Source: JAIOQJ01 sp963718635 (GTDB lineage Bacteria; Planctomycetota; Planctomycetia; Gemmatales; Gemmataceae). Taken from it: a DNA stretch of 64,000 bases. The notes under the pieces were generated by a model. The model did not search any database. It worked only from the letters and a program-made list of their open reading frames with translations, and was not told the DNA's origin. Each line of letters opens with the position of its first letter. Position 1 is the first letter of the stretch. Location: NCBI GenBank assembly GCA_963718635.1, contig OY970367.1, forward strand, positions 4,650,001-4,714,000, given 5' to 3'. This document shows positions 39,304-50,174 of this stretch, piece after piece. A program made the position numbers and the translations under genes.

Positions 39304-40306
39304 CTACTTTTCGCCTTCGGCTTCGAGCGCCGACTCCCAAAAGCCGCGGACGCCGTGGTGAAGGCGGGCGCCGATTTGAGTGATGACTTTCATCGATAGA
39401 AAGCACGCCGCTCGGCCGGCCTTTTCAATGGGAACGCCGTTGCTGATTCCGTAAAGGAACGCACCTGCGAACATGTCGCCTGCGCCAGTCAGGTCTTTCG
39501 GTTCGCAGGCGAACGCAGGCACATGCGCTTCGCGTCCGCCATGCCGAATGAAGGCGCCGTGCGGCCCATCGGTAATGACGCACGAAGGAACCATGCTCTT
39601 TAATTTGGCAAACGCCTCGGCAGTCGTTGTCGTCTGCGTGACGGCGAGTGCTTCGCTGGCATTGCAGAAAAGCAGATCAGCGACTTTGAGAGTTTCAAAG
39701 AACGCGTCGCCAAACACGTGAACGATAAAGGCTTCCGAACAGGTCAGAGCGATCTTGGCGCCGTACCTTTTCGCGAGCTTCACCGCTTCGCGCACGGCAG
39801 CCTGCCCCGTGTTCGGATTAGCGAGCACGTAGCCCTCGATGAAGAGCCATTCTGAAGTTTTGATGCGCTCGTGATCGACGTGCCGCTCGGCCAAGTGGCT
39901 CGACACGGCGAGCGAAGTGCGCATGGTTGCGCTCTGCATCCGGCGTGATGATGCAGACGCAAGTTCCGGTGGTTTCGCCAACGATGATGGGATTGCCAAT
40001 CTCGATGCCCAATTCATCGAACTCGGTTTCATAGAAGAGGCCGTAACGGTCATCGCCGACGCAGCCGATAAACGCGCCCTTACCCCCGAGTTGCGACATG
40101 GCGATGATTGAATTGGCGACCGACCCCCCACTGACAAGCCGAGGTTCGCGGCCGTAGAATTTTTCGATCAACTGTCGTTGCTCGCCCGGCTCGACGAGAC
40201 GCATCGTTCCGCGTTCAAAGCCGAGAGCGGCGAATTCCTCATCCGTCAATTCGAGGAAGATATCGACAATGGCATTGCCGAGGCCGCAAACGTGAAAGTC
40301 TTTCAT
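39304..40306 (-). CDS. PfkB-family carbohydrate/adenosine kinase, one frame break
   Basis: About 330 residues from the ATG at 40306 (MKDFHVCGLGNAIVDIFLEL). The N-terminal PfkB signature is VSGGSVANSIIAMSQLGGKG near residue 58, and the C-terminal one is DLTGAGDMFAGAFLYG near residue 270, with its catalytic Asp. The frame breaks near 39930, where GAGCGCAACCATG should read GAGCGCACCATG. The joined sequence continues TMRTSLAVSSHLAERHVDHE. The layout fits adenosine-kinase-like members, but the substrate is not proven. Confidence 0.82.
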
Positions 40307-40426
40307 GAAAAGTCCGGTCGGGGGTCTCGTTCGAAACAAGCGGAGTATGAAGGAAGATTTTTTTTCGGCGCAAAAAGCAAGTGTGCGCGCTTGCTCGGTT
40401 CATAACGGTACACGCCATTTCAGTTA

Positions 40427-40696
40427 TCAAGTCGCGTTCGCATCTTTCGCAAGCTCGGCCACTCGTTGGTGCAACGCTTCCAGCGAATTCGATTCGTCGA
40501 TGTCGCGAATCAGTTTACGCAGATGGACCGGTTCGGAGAATGCACTAATTTCGCTGGCGAAAACCTTCCCGAGCTCGCCGAACTTGCACTTCAGTGCAAG
40601 CTTGATTGCTTCGTACGCAATTTCCAAAACTTCCTTACGGCCTTCCTCACGGCCTCTTTGCATCGCCATCCGTTCGAAGCCTGTTACATAAGGCAT
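40427..40696 (-). pseudogene. duplicated C-terminal fragment of the Rpn-like nuclease gene
   Basis: 90 codons matching the last part of the gene next to it: PYVTGFERMAMQRGREEGRK and SEPVHLRKLIRDIDESNSLE against PYVTSFEREAMQRGRVEGRE and SEPTQQRKLMRAIDEANSLE. The intergenic TTGTTTCTCCTGCCAA is duplicated too, so the unit is a tandem 3' duplication of roughly 310 bp that has since diverged. It lacks the nuclease core and probably has no function. Confidence 0.8.
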
Positions 40697-40753
40697 GAGT
40701 TGTTTCTCCTGCCAAGTGCGAACGTCGTCCGAGCACTCGGCACGCCTTTTTAG

Positions 40754-41725
40754 TTATCGAGCCGTGTTCGCATCCTTCGAAAGTTCAGCCAATTGCCGGC
40801 GCACCTCTTCCAGTGAATTCGCTTCGTCAATCGCGCGCATCAGTTTACGCTGCTGGGTCGGTTCAGAGAACGCGTTGATTTCGCTGGCGAGAACCTTCCC
40901 GGCCTCGCCGAATTTACTCTTCAGCGCGAGCTTGATTCCTTCGTACGCGATTTCCGAACCTTCCTCTCGGCCTTCGACACGGCCTCTTTGCATCGCCTCT
41001 CGTTCGAAGCTTGTTACATAAGGCATGGGTTGTTTCTCCTGCCAAATGCGGACGTCGTCCCAAAAGGCCACGTTCGCCAAATCGGGGACGATCATCAACC
41101 AGTCTACCAATTTAACGACTTTCAGGTACGACTTTTCGTCCAAAAATCGTTCTTGCAGATTGCGTAAAATTCGCCGCTTCCACTCGAGCCGGGTCGTCGT
41201 TTCCTTTACGCTTTGGCTTTGCAGATGAGCTAAAACAATCAGGACAAAGGGATTGGATGAGCGTTCCAGTTCATCGATCCGGCTGCGGTAATCGTCCAAT
41301 TTCACCGTCGGAAACGTGAACTGATTTCTGGTTCCGGCGAACTCGTAGACGTACTCGGACGGTCGCCAGTTCGGGTTGTCGTCCGCCAGCACGATCAGAC
41401 ATGTGAAAGGCAGGTCGAACTTGTCGAACAGGCGGTAGAAATAACGAAAGATTCGCGCAGCGAAATTTTCTTCCCGTTGCGTTTGAACCTCAATGTGAAT
41501 CAACACCCAGATTTCGTCACCATCGACGAGAAGAACCTTGTATAAGCGATCGACAAATGCCCGACCGATTTCACTATCAGGGAACAACTTGGCCAACTCA
41601 CCATCAAGAGCCTCTGGCGATACCGACCAATCGATACGGCCTCCAAGCTCTGGGAAGAACATTTGCAAAAACTCTTGCAGAAATTCGTCGAGTGCCTCTT
41701 TCCAAGGGCTGTCGTAATCAGACAT
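40754..41725 (-). CDS. Rpn/YhgA-like PD-(D/E)XK nuclease-family protein
   Basis: 323 residues. The N-terminal half carries the core of the Rpn group: VDRLYKVLLVDGDEIWVLIH then IEVQTQREENFAARIFRYFY. D, E and Q residues are spaced as in this PD-(D/E)XK clade. The C-terminal third is helical with SEIAYEGIKLALKSKFGEAG and a DUF4351-like end. Rpn proteins act in recA-independent recombination in E. coli; here they are frequent, mobile and of unknown role. Intact frame, with a diverged copy of its tail downstream. Confidence 0.8.
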   Translation of the reverse strand: MSDYDSPWKEALDEFLQEFLQMFFPELGGRIDWSVSPEALDGELAKLFPDSEIGRAFVDRLYKVLLVDGDEIWVLIHIEVQTQREENFAARIFRYFYRLFDKFDLPFTCLIVLADDNPNWRPSEYVYEFAGTRNQFTFPTVKLDDYRSRIDELERSSNPFVLIVLAHLQSQSVKETTTRLEWKRRILRNLQERFLDEKSYLKVVKLVDWLMIVPDLANVAFWDDVRIWQEKQPMPYVTSFEREAMQRGRVEGREEGSEIAYEGIKLALKSKFGEAGKVLASEINAFSEPTQQRKLMRAIDEANSLEEVRRQLAELSKDANTAR

Positions 41726-41751
41726 GCAATGGCTCTTCCAAAGTTTAGCCG

Positions 41752-43279
41752 TTAGAGTTTTAGCCCCACCTCGATACGGCGTAGGACTTCTTGGCGACCG
41801 AGGATGGCAAGAACGTCGAACAGGCCGACACCGACTTCGACGCCGGTTGTCGCCACGCGGACGGGGTGGACCATCTCGCCGATCTTGATGCCTTTACCCG
41901 CGCAGAACTGGTGAAGAGCCTTTTCCAAAGTCGGCACGTCCCAAGGTTCGGCAGTTTGCAAATGGGGGACGAATTCGCGCAATAGCTCGGCGGCCCCGGG
42001 CTTCTTCAGCCTTTTCTCAACTGATTTCGGATCGTAGTTCGGCTCCGCACGTAAGAATGGCGAAGCATAGGGGAGTATGTCGCTGAAGAGTTTCAGGCGT
42101 TCGCCGCAAGCCAGGATGATTGTCTCTAATTTGCTCCGCGTTGCATCATCGAGCGTCTCGCCGATTAGCTGGGCACGGCGAAGAAACGGCAGGCAGCCTG
42201 CCAACTTTTCCTGCAGCGGCAGCAGCTTCATATACTCGCCCTGAAGCCAATAGAGCTTGTCTCCATCGAAGTTGCCTGGTGCGTCAGTCACTCGTTCCAG
42301 TCCGAAGTTGGCGATCATTTGATCGATCGGAATGAACTCGGTTTTGTCGTCGAGCGACCAGCCGATGCGAGCAAGATAATTGACCAAGGCCGTCGGCAGA
42401 TAGCCCATCTCCCGATAGAAGGCGACCGTCGCGATGTTCAGGTCTTTGCGACCCTCGATCTCTATGTCGGTCATTCCTAACATTCGCAGTTTGGCGATCT
42501 CGTCTTTAGTGAGCGGCGGCAGGTCGCGCTTGCTCATCTTCTTTCCCTTGTAGTAAACAAGGGGAATATGCGCAAATTGCGGTTTAGCGGCGCCGAGCGC
42601 TTCGAAGAAGAGCACCTGCGAATAAGTGTTCGAAAGATGCTCCCGAGCCCGGACGATGTGCGTCATTTCGAGTGCGGCATCATCGACGACCGAAGCGAAA
42701 TTATAAAGAGCCGAGCCGTTGGCGCAGGATAACCGGGTCGCCGATGAGATCGGTCTTGGTTTCGCAATGGCCGCAGATCAGATCTTCCACCACGGCCAAT
42801 TGATTCAGAGGGACCTTGAACCGCAATGTAGTCGGTTTCTCCTGGTAGAGTCTCACGCATTCGGCCTTCGGCGTGTCGCGATGAGGCCCACGATGGACGT
42901 AAGCCCGCTTCTTCGCCTCGGCGGCTTTACGCTCAAGGTCGAGTTCTTCTTTCGTCATGTAATCGGGATAGGCATGGCCCGCTTCGAGCAAGGTCATCGC
43001 CGCTTTGAAGTAAAGTTCGCTTCTTTGCGATTGAAAATAAGGTGCGAATGGCCCGCCTATTTCCGGACCTTCATCCCAAGTGATGCCGAGCCAGCGAAAG
43101 CCGTCAAGGATCGGTTGCAGCGCTTCAGCCTGATTGCGTTCCACGTCCGTGTCGTCAATGCGCAAGATAAACTTGCCGCCATGGCGCTTGGCCAGCAGCC
43201 AGTTGAAGAGGGCGGTGCGCACGCCGCCGATATGGAGGTAACCGGTCGGGCTGGGAGCAAAGCGAGTCCGAATTGACAT
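41752..43279 (-). CDS. gltX: glutamyl-tRNA synthetase, one frame break
   Basis: About 509 codons. The class I signature is FAPSPTGYLHIGGVRTALFN near residue 8 (HIGG for HIGH), and the KMSKS loop is KGKKMSKRD. RIDDTDVERN and VEDLICGHCETKTDLIGDPV are typical. Near 42710 the frame breaks: CTGCGCCAACGGC would be CTGCGCGCCAACGGC in an intact RANGSALYNFASVVDD, so two bases of a GC tandem are missing. This gene is essential, so the break is almost surely an error in the sequence. Confidence 0.9.
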
Positions 43280-43424
43280 CGTAATGAAGTCTCAACAATC
43301 GTGGATAAGTTCGCGCAAGCGAAGCGGTCGAAAAAAAAGAGCGAGCCGAACAGCGTATGCTGCCGGTTATCTTAGTAACCGCCAGCGTTACGCAGTTCAA
43401 CTCGCCCCGGCGCGACAATTGAAT

Positions 43425-43943
43425 TTAGACCGAAGCAGCAGTTTCGGCCACATCGGCGCCGGTCTCGTTCCGGATTTCGCGATTGCGAGCGGCCGCCCGG
43501 CATTCGACAAGAAGCACAAGCCGCCCTTCTTGCACGACTTTGCCTTCCTGATTGATGATGCCGCGATACCAGACGATTTCGCCGCGCCGGCCGCGACCTT
43601 TCGGCGTTTTCTCGAGCACCCGGCTGCGCAGATGAATCGTATCCCCAATGAAGACGGGGCCTCGGAAGTTCCATTCCTGCACTTGCACGAACGCGATCGT
43701 TCGCATTTGCGGGCAGTTCACTCCCAGCCCGCTTCCTATTGAGAATACCAGCAGGCCATGGGCGATCACCTGGCGGTAAGGTGTGTTTTTGGCGAACTCG
43801 TGATCGACATGGATCGGGTTGAAATCACCGGAAAGACCGGCGAAATTGACGATATCGGTTTCCGTGACGGTGCGCACTTGCGATTCGAATTCCTGTCCGA
43901 CTTCGACATCGTCGAAGTAATAGGCACTAGTTGCAAAAGACAT
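43425..43943 (-). CDS. MaoC-like hydratase/dehydratase
   Basis: 172 residues from the ATG at 43943. The hot-dog fold shows the hydratase 2 motif GLSGDFNPIHVDHEFAKNTP (D-X5-H) near residue 40, then RQVIAHGLLVFSIGSGLGVN. Members hydrate 2-enoyl-CoA or related thioesters; the substrate is not evident. It sits 145 bp upstream of gltX on the same strand. Intact frame. Confidence 0.85.
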   Translation of the reverse strand: MSFATSAYYFDDVEVGQEFESQVRTVTETDIVNFAGLSGDFNPIHVDHEFAKNTPYRQVIAHGLLVFSIGSGLGVNCPQMRTIAFVQVQEWNFRGPVFIGDTIHLRSRVLEKTPKGRGRRGEIVWYRGIINQEGKVVQEGRLVLLVECRAAARNREIRNETGADVAETAASV

Positions 43944-44149
43944 TCGACTTCTCGGTATGAATGAATAATGGGATGAAGCAGTATCGTACACGAAAGTTTA
44001 ACGAAAACGGCTCAGACTAGGCAAGTTGAAGGCCGACAAGGTTCCTAGCGGATCGTCACTTTGCGCTGATCAGGAAAGAGATGATGAATCTACCAAGTTT
44101 GCGGGGCTGAAACTGCTCTCAGGCTCCCAACAACGGAACCGGACGGCGT

Positions 44150-44515
44150 TCAGCGCCTCTTCGGATCGATGCCGACATAGACCACCTCGGCCTCCGTTAC
44201 TTGATGCGTCTCGCGGCCACGCTCCGCTTCGACGTTGATGTGCATGGTGATCGAGGTTCGACCCACGCGTTCGCACGTCGTCAGAAATCGCACGACATCG
44301 CCGACCAAGACCGGCTTTTTGAACTCGACCCGGTTCATCGCCACCGTCACAAACGAGAGGTTGCCATGGCCGCCGCGCAGGGCGACCTCGCGCGAAGCGG
44401 CTATCGAGCCGGCCATGTCGATGTAACTGAGGATAACACCGCCAAAGATGGTTCCGGTCGGATTGGTGTCGCGAGGCATCATAACGACCTGGATCGCGGT
44501 GTACGGTTCCGACAT
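44150..44515 (-). CDS. acyl-CoA thioesterase, YciA/hot-dog type
   Basis: 121 residues from the ATG at 44515 (MSEPYTAIQVVMMPRDTNPT). The hot-dog signature is NPTGTIFGGVILSYIDMAGS near residue 18, with the catalytic Asp in YIDMAG, and VEFKKPVLVGDVVRF near residue 70. YciA-type enzymes cleave medium to long acyl-CoAs. There is 206 bp with nothing recognisable between it and the MaoC gene. Intact frame. Confidence 0.87.
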   Translation of the reverse strand: MSEPYTAIQVVMMPRDTNPTGTIFGGVILSYIDMAGSIAASREVALRGGHGNLSFVTVAMNRVEFKKPVLVGDVVRFLTTCERVGRTSITMHINVEAERGRETHQVTEAEVVYVGIDPKRR

Positions 44516-44811
44516 GGTTGCGGTTCTCCTATTTGGGAATTGTATATGTGCGAGGAAGCCGTCGCGCCGCTTCCATCCCTGTCGGCTGCGCAGCAACTTG
44601 GGCAACAGAATCCGATGGGCGACTGAAACGAATCAAGCGAAGGAATCTCGGCGGCATCCGTGGGCATGTTGTCTTCCCATCGAAAGTGGATCAAACCAGA
44701 TCCGAACAGGATAAAATTCACCGAATTCACCTGTAAATACTAACTTCTGAGCAGCCTAGGCTGCGCTAACCGATTCTGGCGAAGTGTTGAATTAGGCGTG
44801 GAGTCCGTCTT

Positions 44812-44916
44812 ACCCTCCCCTGGCTTTGCTGCCGGGGTGAAGCGCAGTTTCATAACGAGAGCGCCAGTCACGAACTGGCGCTCTGCCCCGGCAAGTGGGG
44901 TGGCGGCGAGTCCTCC
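44812..44916. repeat. composite intergenic repeat with an 11-bp hairpin
   Basis: AGAGCGCCAGT and ACTGGCGCTCT pair perfectly around CACGA (44858-44884). The hairpin is flanked by CTTTGCTGCCGGGGTGAAGC and GCCCCGGCAAGTGGGGTGGC, which belong to the REP-like family at 31574-31877. No gene is seen in the rest of 44516-44969. Confidence 0.7.
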
Positions 44917-44969
44917 GCAACATAGATCGCTTCAATGATGAAAGCTTAATGATGACTGAATAGTCGGCT

Positions 44970-47456
44970 CTACTCGCCCTTCAACCGTCGTACAGCAGCT
45001 TGCGCTTCCCATTGGAGCGGGTTGTTGTCGTAAGCGGAGACCTGGCGATAGTTTTTGATCGCGTTCGAATTATCTCCCATGGCTTCGTATGCCCGGCCGA
45101 GATCGTAAAGAGTTTCGGCGCCGCTGCCAATGTGCAGAAGATACTCGGAGAAAGCAGGAATCGCGAGGTCGGCACGATTGAGTTCATCCAGATAAAGCTT
45201 GCCCAGTTGCTTGTGTACGAAATACCAGATGTCGGATTCTTCGCTTCCCGAAGGCTTCATTTCTCGCACGTCTTCGAAGATCTTCAATCCTTCTTCTCGC
45301 TCACCTCGGCGTAAATGCAGGCGAGCCTTCTGAACCAGCGCCAGCATGTTGGCCGGCTGCATGATAAGCGCCAACGATACGAGATGGTGCGCCCAATCGA
45401 GCGTCTCGAGGTCGGCATTCTTGGCGTCCAGAACGCTCTTCGCCTTTTTGACGCAATAGGCAACGTCGAAATACTTGCGGACGTTGTCGTCCTCTTTGGC
45501 GGTCTTTCTCAACGTCTCGGCATCGAGCGAATAGTAATAGCTGTCTTTTCTCTGCAACAGATCGGGATCGCGGCCATCGTGGCAGAGGGCCTTTTCCGTA
45601 ATGCGCAGGGCGTTCATGATGTCGTTTTTCTGTTTGTACATTTCGGCTAGCGAACGCAGGGTGGGAATGCCGCTGTCGGGGGCATGAGTTAGCAGGCCGT
45701 AATTGTGAATGGCCTCGTCGTAATCCTCTCGCGCCGCAGCATCTTCCGCCAAGCGGCGAACGGCAGTGTAGTAGACCGCGCGTTGATCGGGCGCCAGATT
45801 CGCTAAGCCGATTTCCAGACCGCTGTCGCGCGCCGCTTCGCGATAGCGGATCGCCGTTGCGCTCTCTCCCGCCTTGGCATAAACGTCGGCTAGGCGTGCA
45901 TATATCGCCGGTCGGCGTAGCTTCAGACCATCGGCGGCAATGCGCAGAAAGCCGGCCCCATGCTGCCACTGCTCGGGGTCGGCGCTCAGCGCGATGCCCA
46001 GTTCCTCGGCCAGCGCGTGCGAAAAACCAATTGTTCGCACCTCGGCATTGGCTTCAAAATAATCAACTTCCCTCAAGCCGGCATAAAGAATTCGCTGGAA
46101 TTCAATCAGTGCCGGCTCGTTCGATTGCAAACCCATTTGCCGTTCGACGGCCGCGATGGCTTCCATTCGCCGACCGGGCAACTCCAACTCAGGCTCGCCG
46201 ACGCGCTGCTTCAACGTGGGATGAACGAACAGCACCAACTGCCAGGCGTCGAAGAGAATCGACTTGCGCACGACATCATCCGCAAACCAACCTTCGGGAT
46301 TCAGAAGATCAGTCAACAGCGCGGAAGCACGGTCGATGTCGCCAGTATGAAGGGCGGCAACCGCACGATGATACATCACATGCGAGACGAGCTTCGGCCA
46401 GAGTTTCTCGACCAAATCGAGGATGCGCAACGCCTTTTGCATTTGCTCGGCCGTGGGTTTTTGGCTAAGCAGCACGCGCACGCGCTTCAAACAACGGCTC
46501 GGATCGAGCAGGCCAAGCGTGCGGGCATCGACTCGTTCTATCTCGATATTCACATGAAGCGCGTCCATGCCTTGATGGGCCAAGACGTTGCGTTCATCGA
46601 GTTGCAAGGCTCGTCGAAACGAAAGAACTGCCGGCCGAATCTTGCCGACTTCCATATAGGTGTAGCCGCGCAGCGTATGCTTGAAGACGCGCAGGCCCGG
46701 CAGCACATAGACGGCATAAGTGAAGTAGAGAGCGACCGGCAACAGAAACCCGGCGGCCGGCATGTTCTTCGGAAACTGCAACAAGTAAATCGCAAACCCG
46801 AGAACGGTGCATAATCCCGCTATCTCCGCCTCGGATTCTTCGGCAATGCCCACAAAACAGAGGAGATAGAAAAACGGCAGGCCCAGCAACATATGCAGGC
46901 CGAGCATCTGCCGCTTGTCCGGGTCTTTGAGAAAATCGCCGCTGTGAAAGCTTTCGAGATAGCCGACCAAGACGTAGACGACCCCTGCCCCGATGGCGAC
47001 GCTCAGGCCAAAACGATAGCGAATATCGCGGATGTCGCGCAGTTGCTCGAAGACAAAGCCGAGGATCGCCCCGACGATGGCAAGCACGATCAGTTTCGGC
47101 TTACCGTCACCCGGATCGAACTCATTGACGGCGGCAAAACCGAGTCCGCCAATCAGCCCGAGATAAATGAGCAAGGGATTTTCGAGCAGAAGAAATACGA
47201 GAAACGCATGAGGCTTCTTGACGATTCGTCCCAGAACTCGAATCTGCCTCAAGACAGCCAGAACGATGCCGGCGCCAAGGCCCGCGAGCATGTAAAGAGC
47301 GACACGCCCTGTCTGATGCCAAGCCAATTGCATGTCGTCAACGGGTGCACTCCCGTCCGCCGGCGAATCTCCGGGCAACTGAATTTGCAAAGCGGTATAG
47401 AGCAGCAGGCCGAGGAAGAGACCCTTCAACGCGTATTCGGATTGCACCCAGCGCAT
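44970..47456 (-). CDS. membrane protein with about eight helices and C-terminal TPR repeats
   Basis: 828 residues. The first 270 hold about eight hydrophobic segments (ALKGLFLGLLLYTALQIQL, VALYMLAGLGAGIVLAVLR and others). The rest is helical with TPR units, for example EVGKIRPAVLSFRRALQLDE near residue 275 and TLYDLGRAYEAMGDNSNAIK near the end. No enzyme motif is seen. The kinase gene lies upstream with 110 bp between, so co-expression is plausible. A scaffold role is inferred. Confidence 0.75.
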   Translation of the reverse strand: MRWVQSEYALKGLFLGLLLYTALQIQLPGDSPADGSAPVDDMQLAWHQTGRVALYMLAGLGAGIVLAVLRQIRVLGRIVKKPHAFLVFLLLENPLLIYLGLIGGLGFAAVNEFDPGDGKPKLIVLAIVGAILGFVFEQLRDIRDIRYRFGLSVAIGAGVVYVLVGYLESFHSGDFLKDPDKRQMLGLHMLLGLPFFYLLCFVGIAEESEAEIAGLCTVLGFAIYLLQFPKNMPAAGFLLPVALYFTYAVYVLPGLRVFKHTLRGYTYMEVGKIRPAVLSFRRALQLDERNVLAHQGMDALHVNIEIERVDARTLGLLDPSRCLKRVRVLLSQKPTAEQMQKALRILDLVEKLWPKLVSHVMYHRAVAALHTGDIDRASALLTDLLNPEGWFADDVVRKSILFDAWQLVLFVHPTLKQRVGEPELELPGRRMEAIAAVERQMGLQSNEPALIEFQRILYAGLREVDYFEANAEVRTIGFSHALAEELGIALSADPEQWQHGAGFLRIAADGLKLRRPAIYARLADVYAKAGESATAIRYREAARDSGLEIGLANLAPDQRAVYYTAVRRLAEDAAAREDYDEAIHNYGLLTHAPDSGIPTLRSLAEMYKQKNDIMNALRITEKALCHDGRDPDLLQRKDSYYYSLDAETLRKTAKEDDNVRKYFDVAYCVKKAKSVLDAKNADLETLDWAHHLVSLALIMQPANMLALVQKARLHLRRGEREEGLKIFEDVREMKPSGSEESDIWYFVHKQLGKLYLDELNRADLAIPAFSEYLLHIGSGAETLYDLGRAYEAMGDNSNAIKNYRQVSAYDNNPLQWEAQAAVRRLKGE

Positions 47457-47566
47457 GAAATCGTTCCCGAGGAGGCGGTATGGGCGATGCGATCAGTGTC
47501 GATAGTTGAGGATAGCAGTCTGAAGGGGGATCGAAAATCAGCAATTGGGAGAAATGCCGGAACGCC

Positions 47567-49906
47567 CTAACTTCGACCTGTAACCGTCTGTGCTGATGAG
47601 GCCGCCGCTGATAGGCTTGGCTGCAGGTTGAACACTGCGAGTTTGCCGTTCGAATAGCCAGCTACTAAACGCCGACCGTCGAGCGACATCGCCAGGCTGT
47701 AGGCAAAGGAGAGATCGAGCGAAAAATCTTGGACCACTTGGCCGGCAAGGAAATCCCAAAAGAATACCTCGCCGCTTTCGCCTACCGAAACCAGATGTTT
47801 GTTGTCGGGCAGGAAATGGACGTGGCGCAGGTTGTTCGTATGGCCGGAAAAAACAATGGCGGTGTCTACCGAAGGCGTCAATGGATCCCACACGACGACC
47901 TGCCGGTCCAGTCCAACTGTCGCCAAGCGGCGGCCATCGGGTGAGAATGCGAGGGAAGAGACGCTATCGGAATGCGTATCGATTGTCGCCTTGAGACTGG
48001 TGCCAAGCCAGCCAAAACCCCAAAAGCGAATCGACTTTCCTTCGCCTGCGGTCACCAGAAGTCGGTTGTCCGGCGAAAAGGCCAGGCTGCGAACGGAAGA
48101 GCCTGGCGTTTTGAGCGTGTTCTTGCTCCCCGCCATTCGATTCGTCACCTTCCAAGTCACGGCGAACGCGCTGACCCCCGCCGCAAACTGCGATCCATCC
48201 GGCGAGAACGCAACAGCGCCGACCCCGCGGTGATCGTTCGTCGCGAAACCGCCCCAATCATGAACGCGGTTCTCCGCCCAATCCCAACGTTGCAGGCGAG
48301 CATTCCCCTGCATCGAGCCGCCATAGACCAGATAGGGAACCTCGTCGGGCGAAAAGGTCAGCGCTTGAATTTCGGTGTTCGGCCGGGGCAGCATGGCTAC
48401 TTCGCGAGCCTGATCACCAGTCAAATCCCAAAGCCGGATCTTGCCGTCGAGTCCGCCGCTGGCGGCATAATGCCCATCGGGGCTGATAGCCAGCGCGCCG
48501 ACCACTCCCGTATGGGCGGCTACGAGGCACGAAGCGACAATCCCTTTCGCGTGAGTCATCTCCTGCGCCATGGCTGTTGGCGATTCGAGCACACGTTCGA
48601 CTTCCGAGTCGAATCCGTCTACCACATCGTCGAATGGGATATGCGGCACATCCGCATTTCTCGAACGCGGAATCGGCGAGGGCATCGTCAAGATCGGATC
48701 GGTGCCCGGCAAGCTGCCGCGAGGCGGCGTCTGCGTAGCTGCGGTCGAATTGAGATAGTCCATCAACTCGTCCGCTAGCTCGAGCGGCGTCTGATAGCGG
48801 TCTTCCACCTTCTTTGCCATCAAACGATCGACGAAATGGGTCACCGCCGATGGAATATGGGGCCGTAACTCTTCAATCGGGTACGGCTTCTCCGTTTGAT
48901 GCTTGATCAGCTTTTGCACGTCGTTGCCGCCGGGGAAGGGCGGCCGACCCGTCAGCAGGTAATAGAAGGTGCAGCCGAGCGAATAAAGATCAGCCCGTAT
49001 ATCGACCGAGCGGGCATCCCGCGCCTGTTCGGGCGAAATGAAATCCGGAGTTCCCAACAGCGCGCCGGCACGAGTCAAAGGCGTTGCCGGGTTCTGGTCG
49101 TCTTCTTCTTCCAACGATTCCTGCAGGCGGGCGAGTCCCATGTCAAGAATCTTGATGATGCCCCACGCATGTTCCGAACGGCCGTTCATCGTGTTTTCGA
49201 CGGCGAGCTCTCGATCCCGAATGGTAACCAGCGCCGGCCTTTTCAACTGACTTGAGGAGCGCTTGCCTCCGCCTGAAGTCTTTTGGGCGACGAGGATATT
49301 CGATGGCTTGATGTCGCGGTGCACCAGGCCGCACTCAAACGCATGCTGCAATCCCATCGCCGACTGGCGCATGTAATCGCAGGCTTGTTTAATGGGCAAG
49401 GGGCCGCTTTGCCGAACCATCTTTTCAAGCGTCACGCCGTCCACGTACTCCATCGCGATATAGTGGGTGCCATTCGCATCGTCGGCATCGTAGAGCAGGA
49501 CCACATTCGGATGATGGAGTTGCGCAATTGCGCGGGCTTCGCGGTGGAACCGAGTGACAATTTCGGGACGCGACGCCAATACTTGCGGACGGATCAGCTT
49601 CAGCGCCACAAATCGATCGAGTCGGGGGTGCCAGCCCTTGAAGACCATGCCCATGCCGCCTTCGCCAAGCGGTTCGAGCAAACGGTACGGACCGATGACC
49701 AGTTTATCGCCTTGGCCGGCAAAGATCTGGGTGTATTGATGTTTCGTCATCCAGCCGCGCGTAACGAGTTCATCAGCCAATTTCGTGGCTGAATCGTATT
49801 GCTGCCATTCCCGAGCCAGCGCCTCAAGATGCGAATGAGACAGGATCTGATTGCGGGTCAGGAAGTCAACGAGTTCGTTCGGGGTCAAGCTGGTCATGAC
49901 GGACAT
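47567..49906 (-). CDS. Hanks-type Ser/Thr protein kinase with C-terminal WD40 repeats
   Basis: 779 residues, or 776 if the second Met is used, which has AGGA eight bases upstream. After a 70-residue lead, the kinase domain shows LGEGGMGMVFKG, VALKLIRP (catalytic Lys), VHRDIKPSNILV and APE-equivalent TPDFISPEQARD. The DFG motif reads DMG (IKILDMGLARL). Residues 480-770 form about seven WD40 blades (ALAISPDGHYAASGGLDGKI). No transmembrane helix is visible. This architecture is common in planctomycetes. Intact frame. Confidence 0.9.
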   Translation of the reverse strand: MSVMTSLTPNELVDFLTRNQILSHSHLEALAREWQQYDSATKLADELVTRGWMTKHQYTQIFAGQGDKLVIGPYRLLEPLGEGGMGMVFKGWHPRLDRFVALKLIRPQVLASRPEIVTRFHREARAIAQLHHPNVVLLYDADDANGTHYIAMEYVDGVTLEKMVRQSGPLPIKQACDYMRQSAMGLQHAFECGLVHRDIKPSNILVAQKTSGGGKRSSSQLKRPALVTIRDRELAVENTMNGRSEHAWGIIKILDMGLARLQESLEEEDDQNPATPLTRAGALLGTPDFISPEQARDARSVDIRADLYSLGCTFYYLLTGRPPFPGGNDVQKLIKHQTEKPYPIEELRPHIPSAVTHFVDRLMAKKVEDRYQTPLELADELMDYLNSTAATQTPPRGSLPGTDPILTMPSPIPRSRNADVPHIPFDDVVDGFDSEVERVLESPTAMAQEMTHAKGIVASCLVAAHTGVVGALAISPDGHYAASGGLDGKIRLWDLTGDQAREVAMLPRPNTEIQALTFSPDEVPYLVYGGSMQGNARLQRWDWAENRVHDWGGFATNDHRGVGAVAFSPDGSQFAAGVSAFAVTWKVTNRMAGSKNTLKTPGSSVRSLAFSPDNRLLVTAGEGKSIRFWGFGWLGTSLKATIDTHSDSVSSLAFSPDGRRLATVGLDRQVVVWDPLTPSVDTAIVFSGHTNNLRHVHFLPDNKHLVSVGESGEVFFWDFLAGQVVQDFSLDLSFAYSLAMSLDGRRLVAGYSNGKLAVFNLQPSLSAAASSAQTVTGRS

Positions 49907-50174
49907 CCTGAGGGGGATGCCTCGACAAACGACGGAGTTTCAAACATACTTTTATTATCTTAGCTTACTTTCGTTCCTGCGAGCGAAAAATAGGAAGCAA
50001 TGTCGTTCGTCCGCGCTTTCGAGCCGTAACGGGCAACGATCAGGACGGTTCGAGCGGACGCCGAGTTGCATACTGCCATCAGAACTGGCGAGCGCAGGGA
50101 AGGCGGCACTACACTCCCTAACGGTCGTAGCTCTAAAGGCACAAGCGCGTTTTCCCACGATTTTCTCGCATTCC

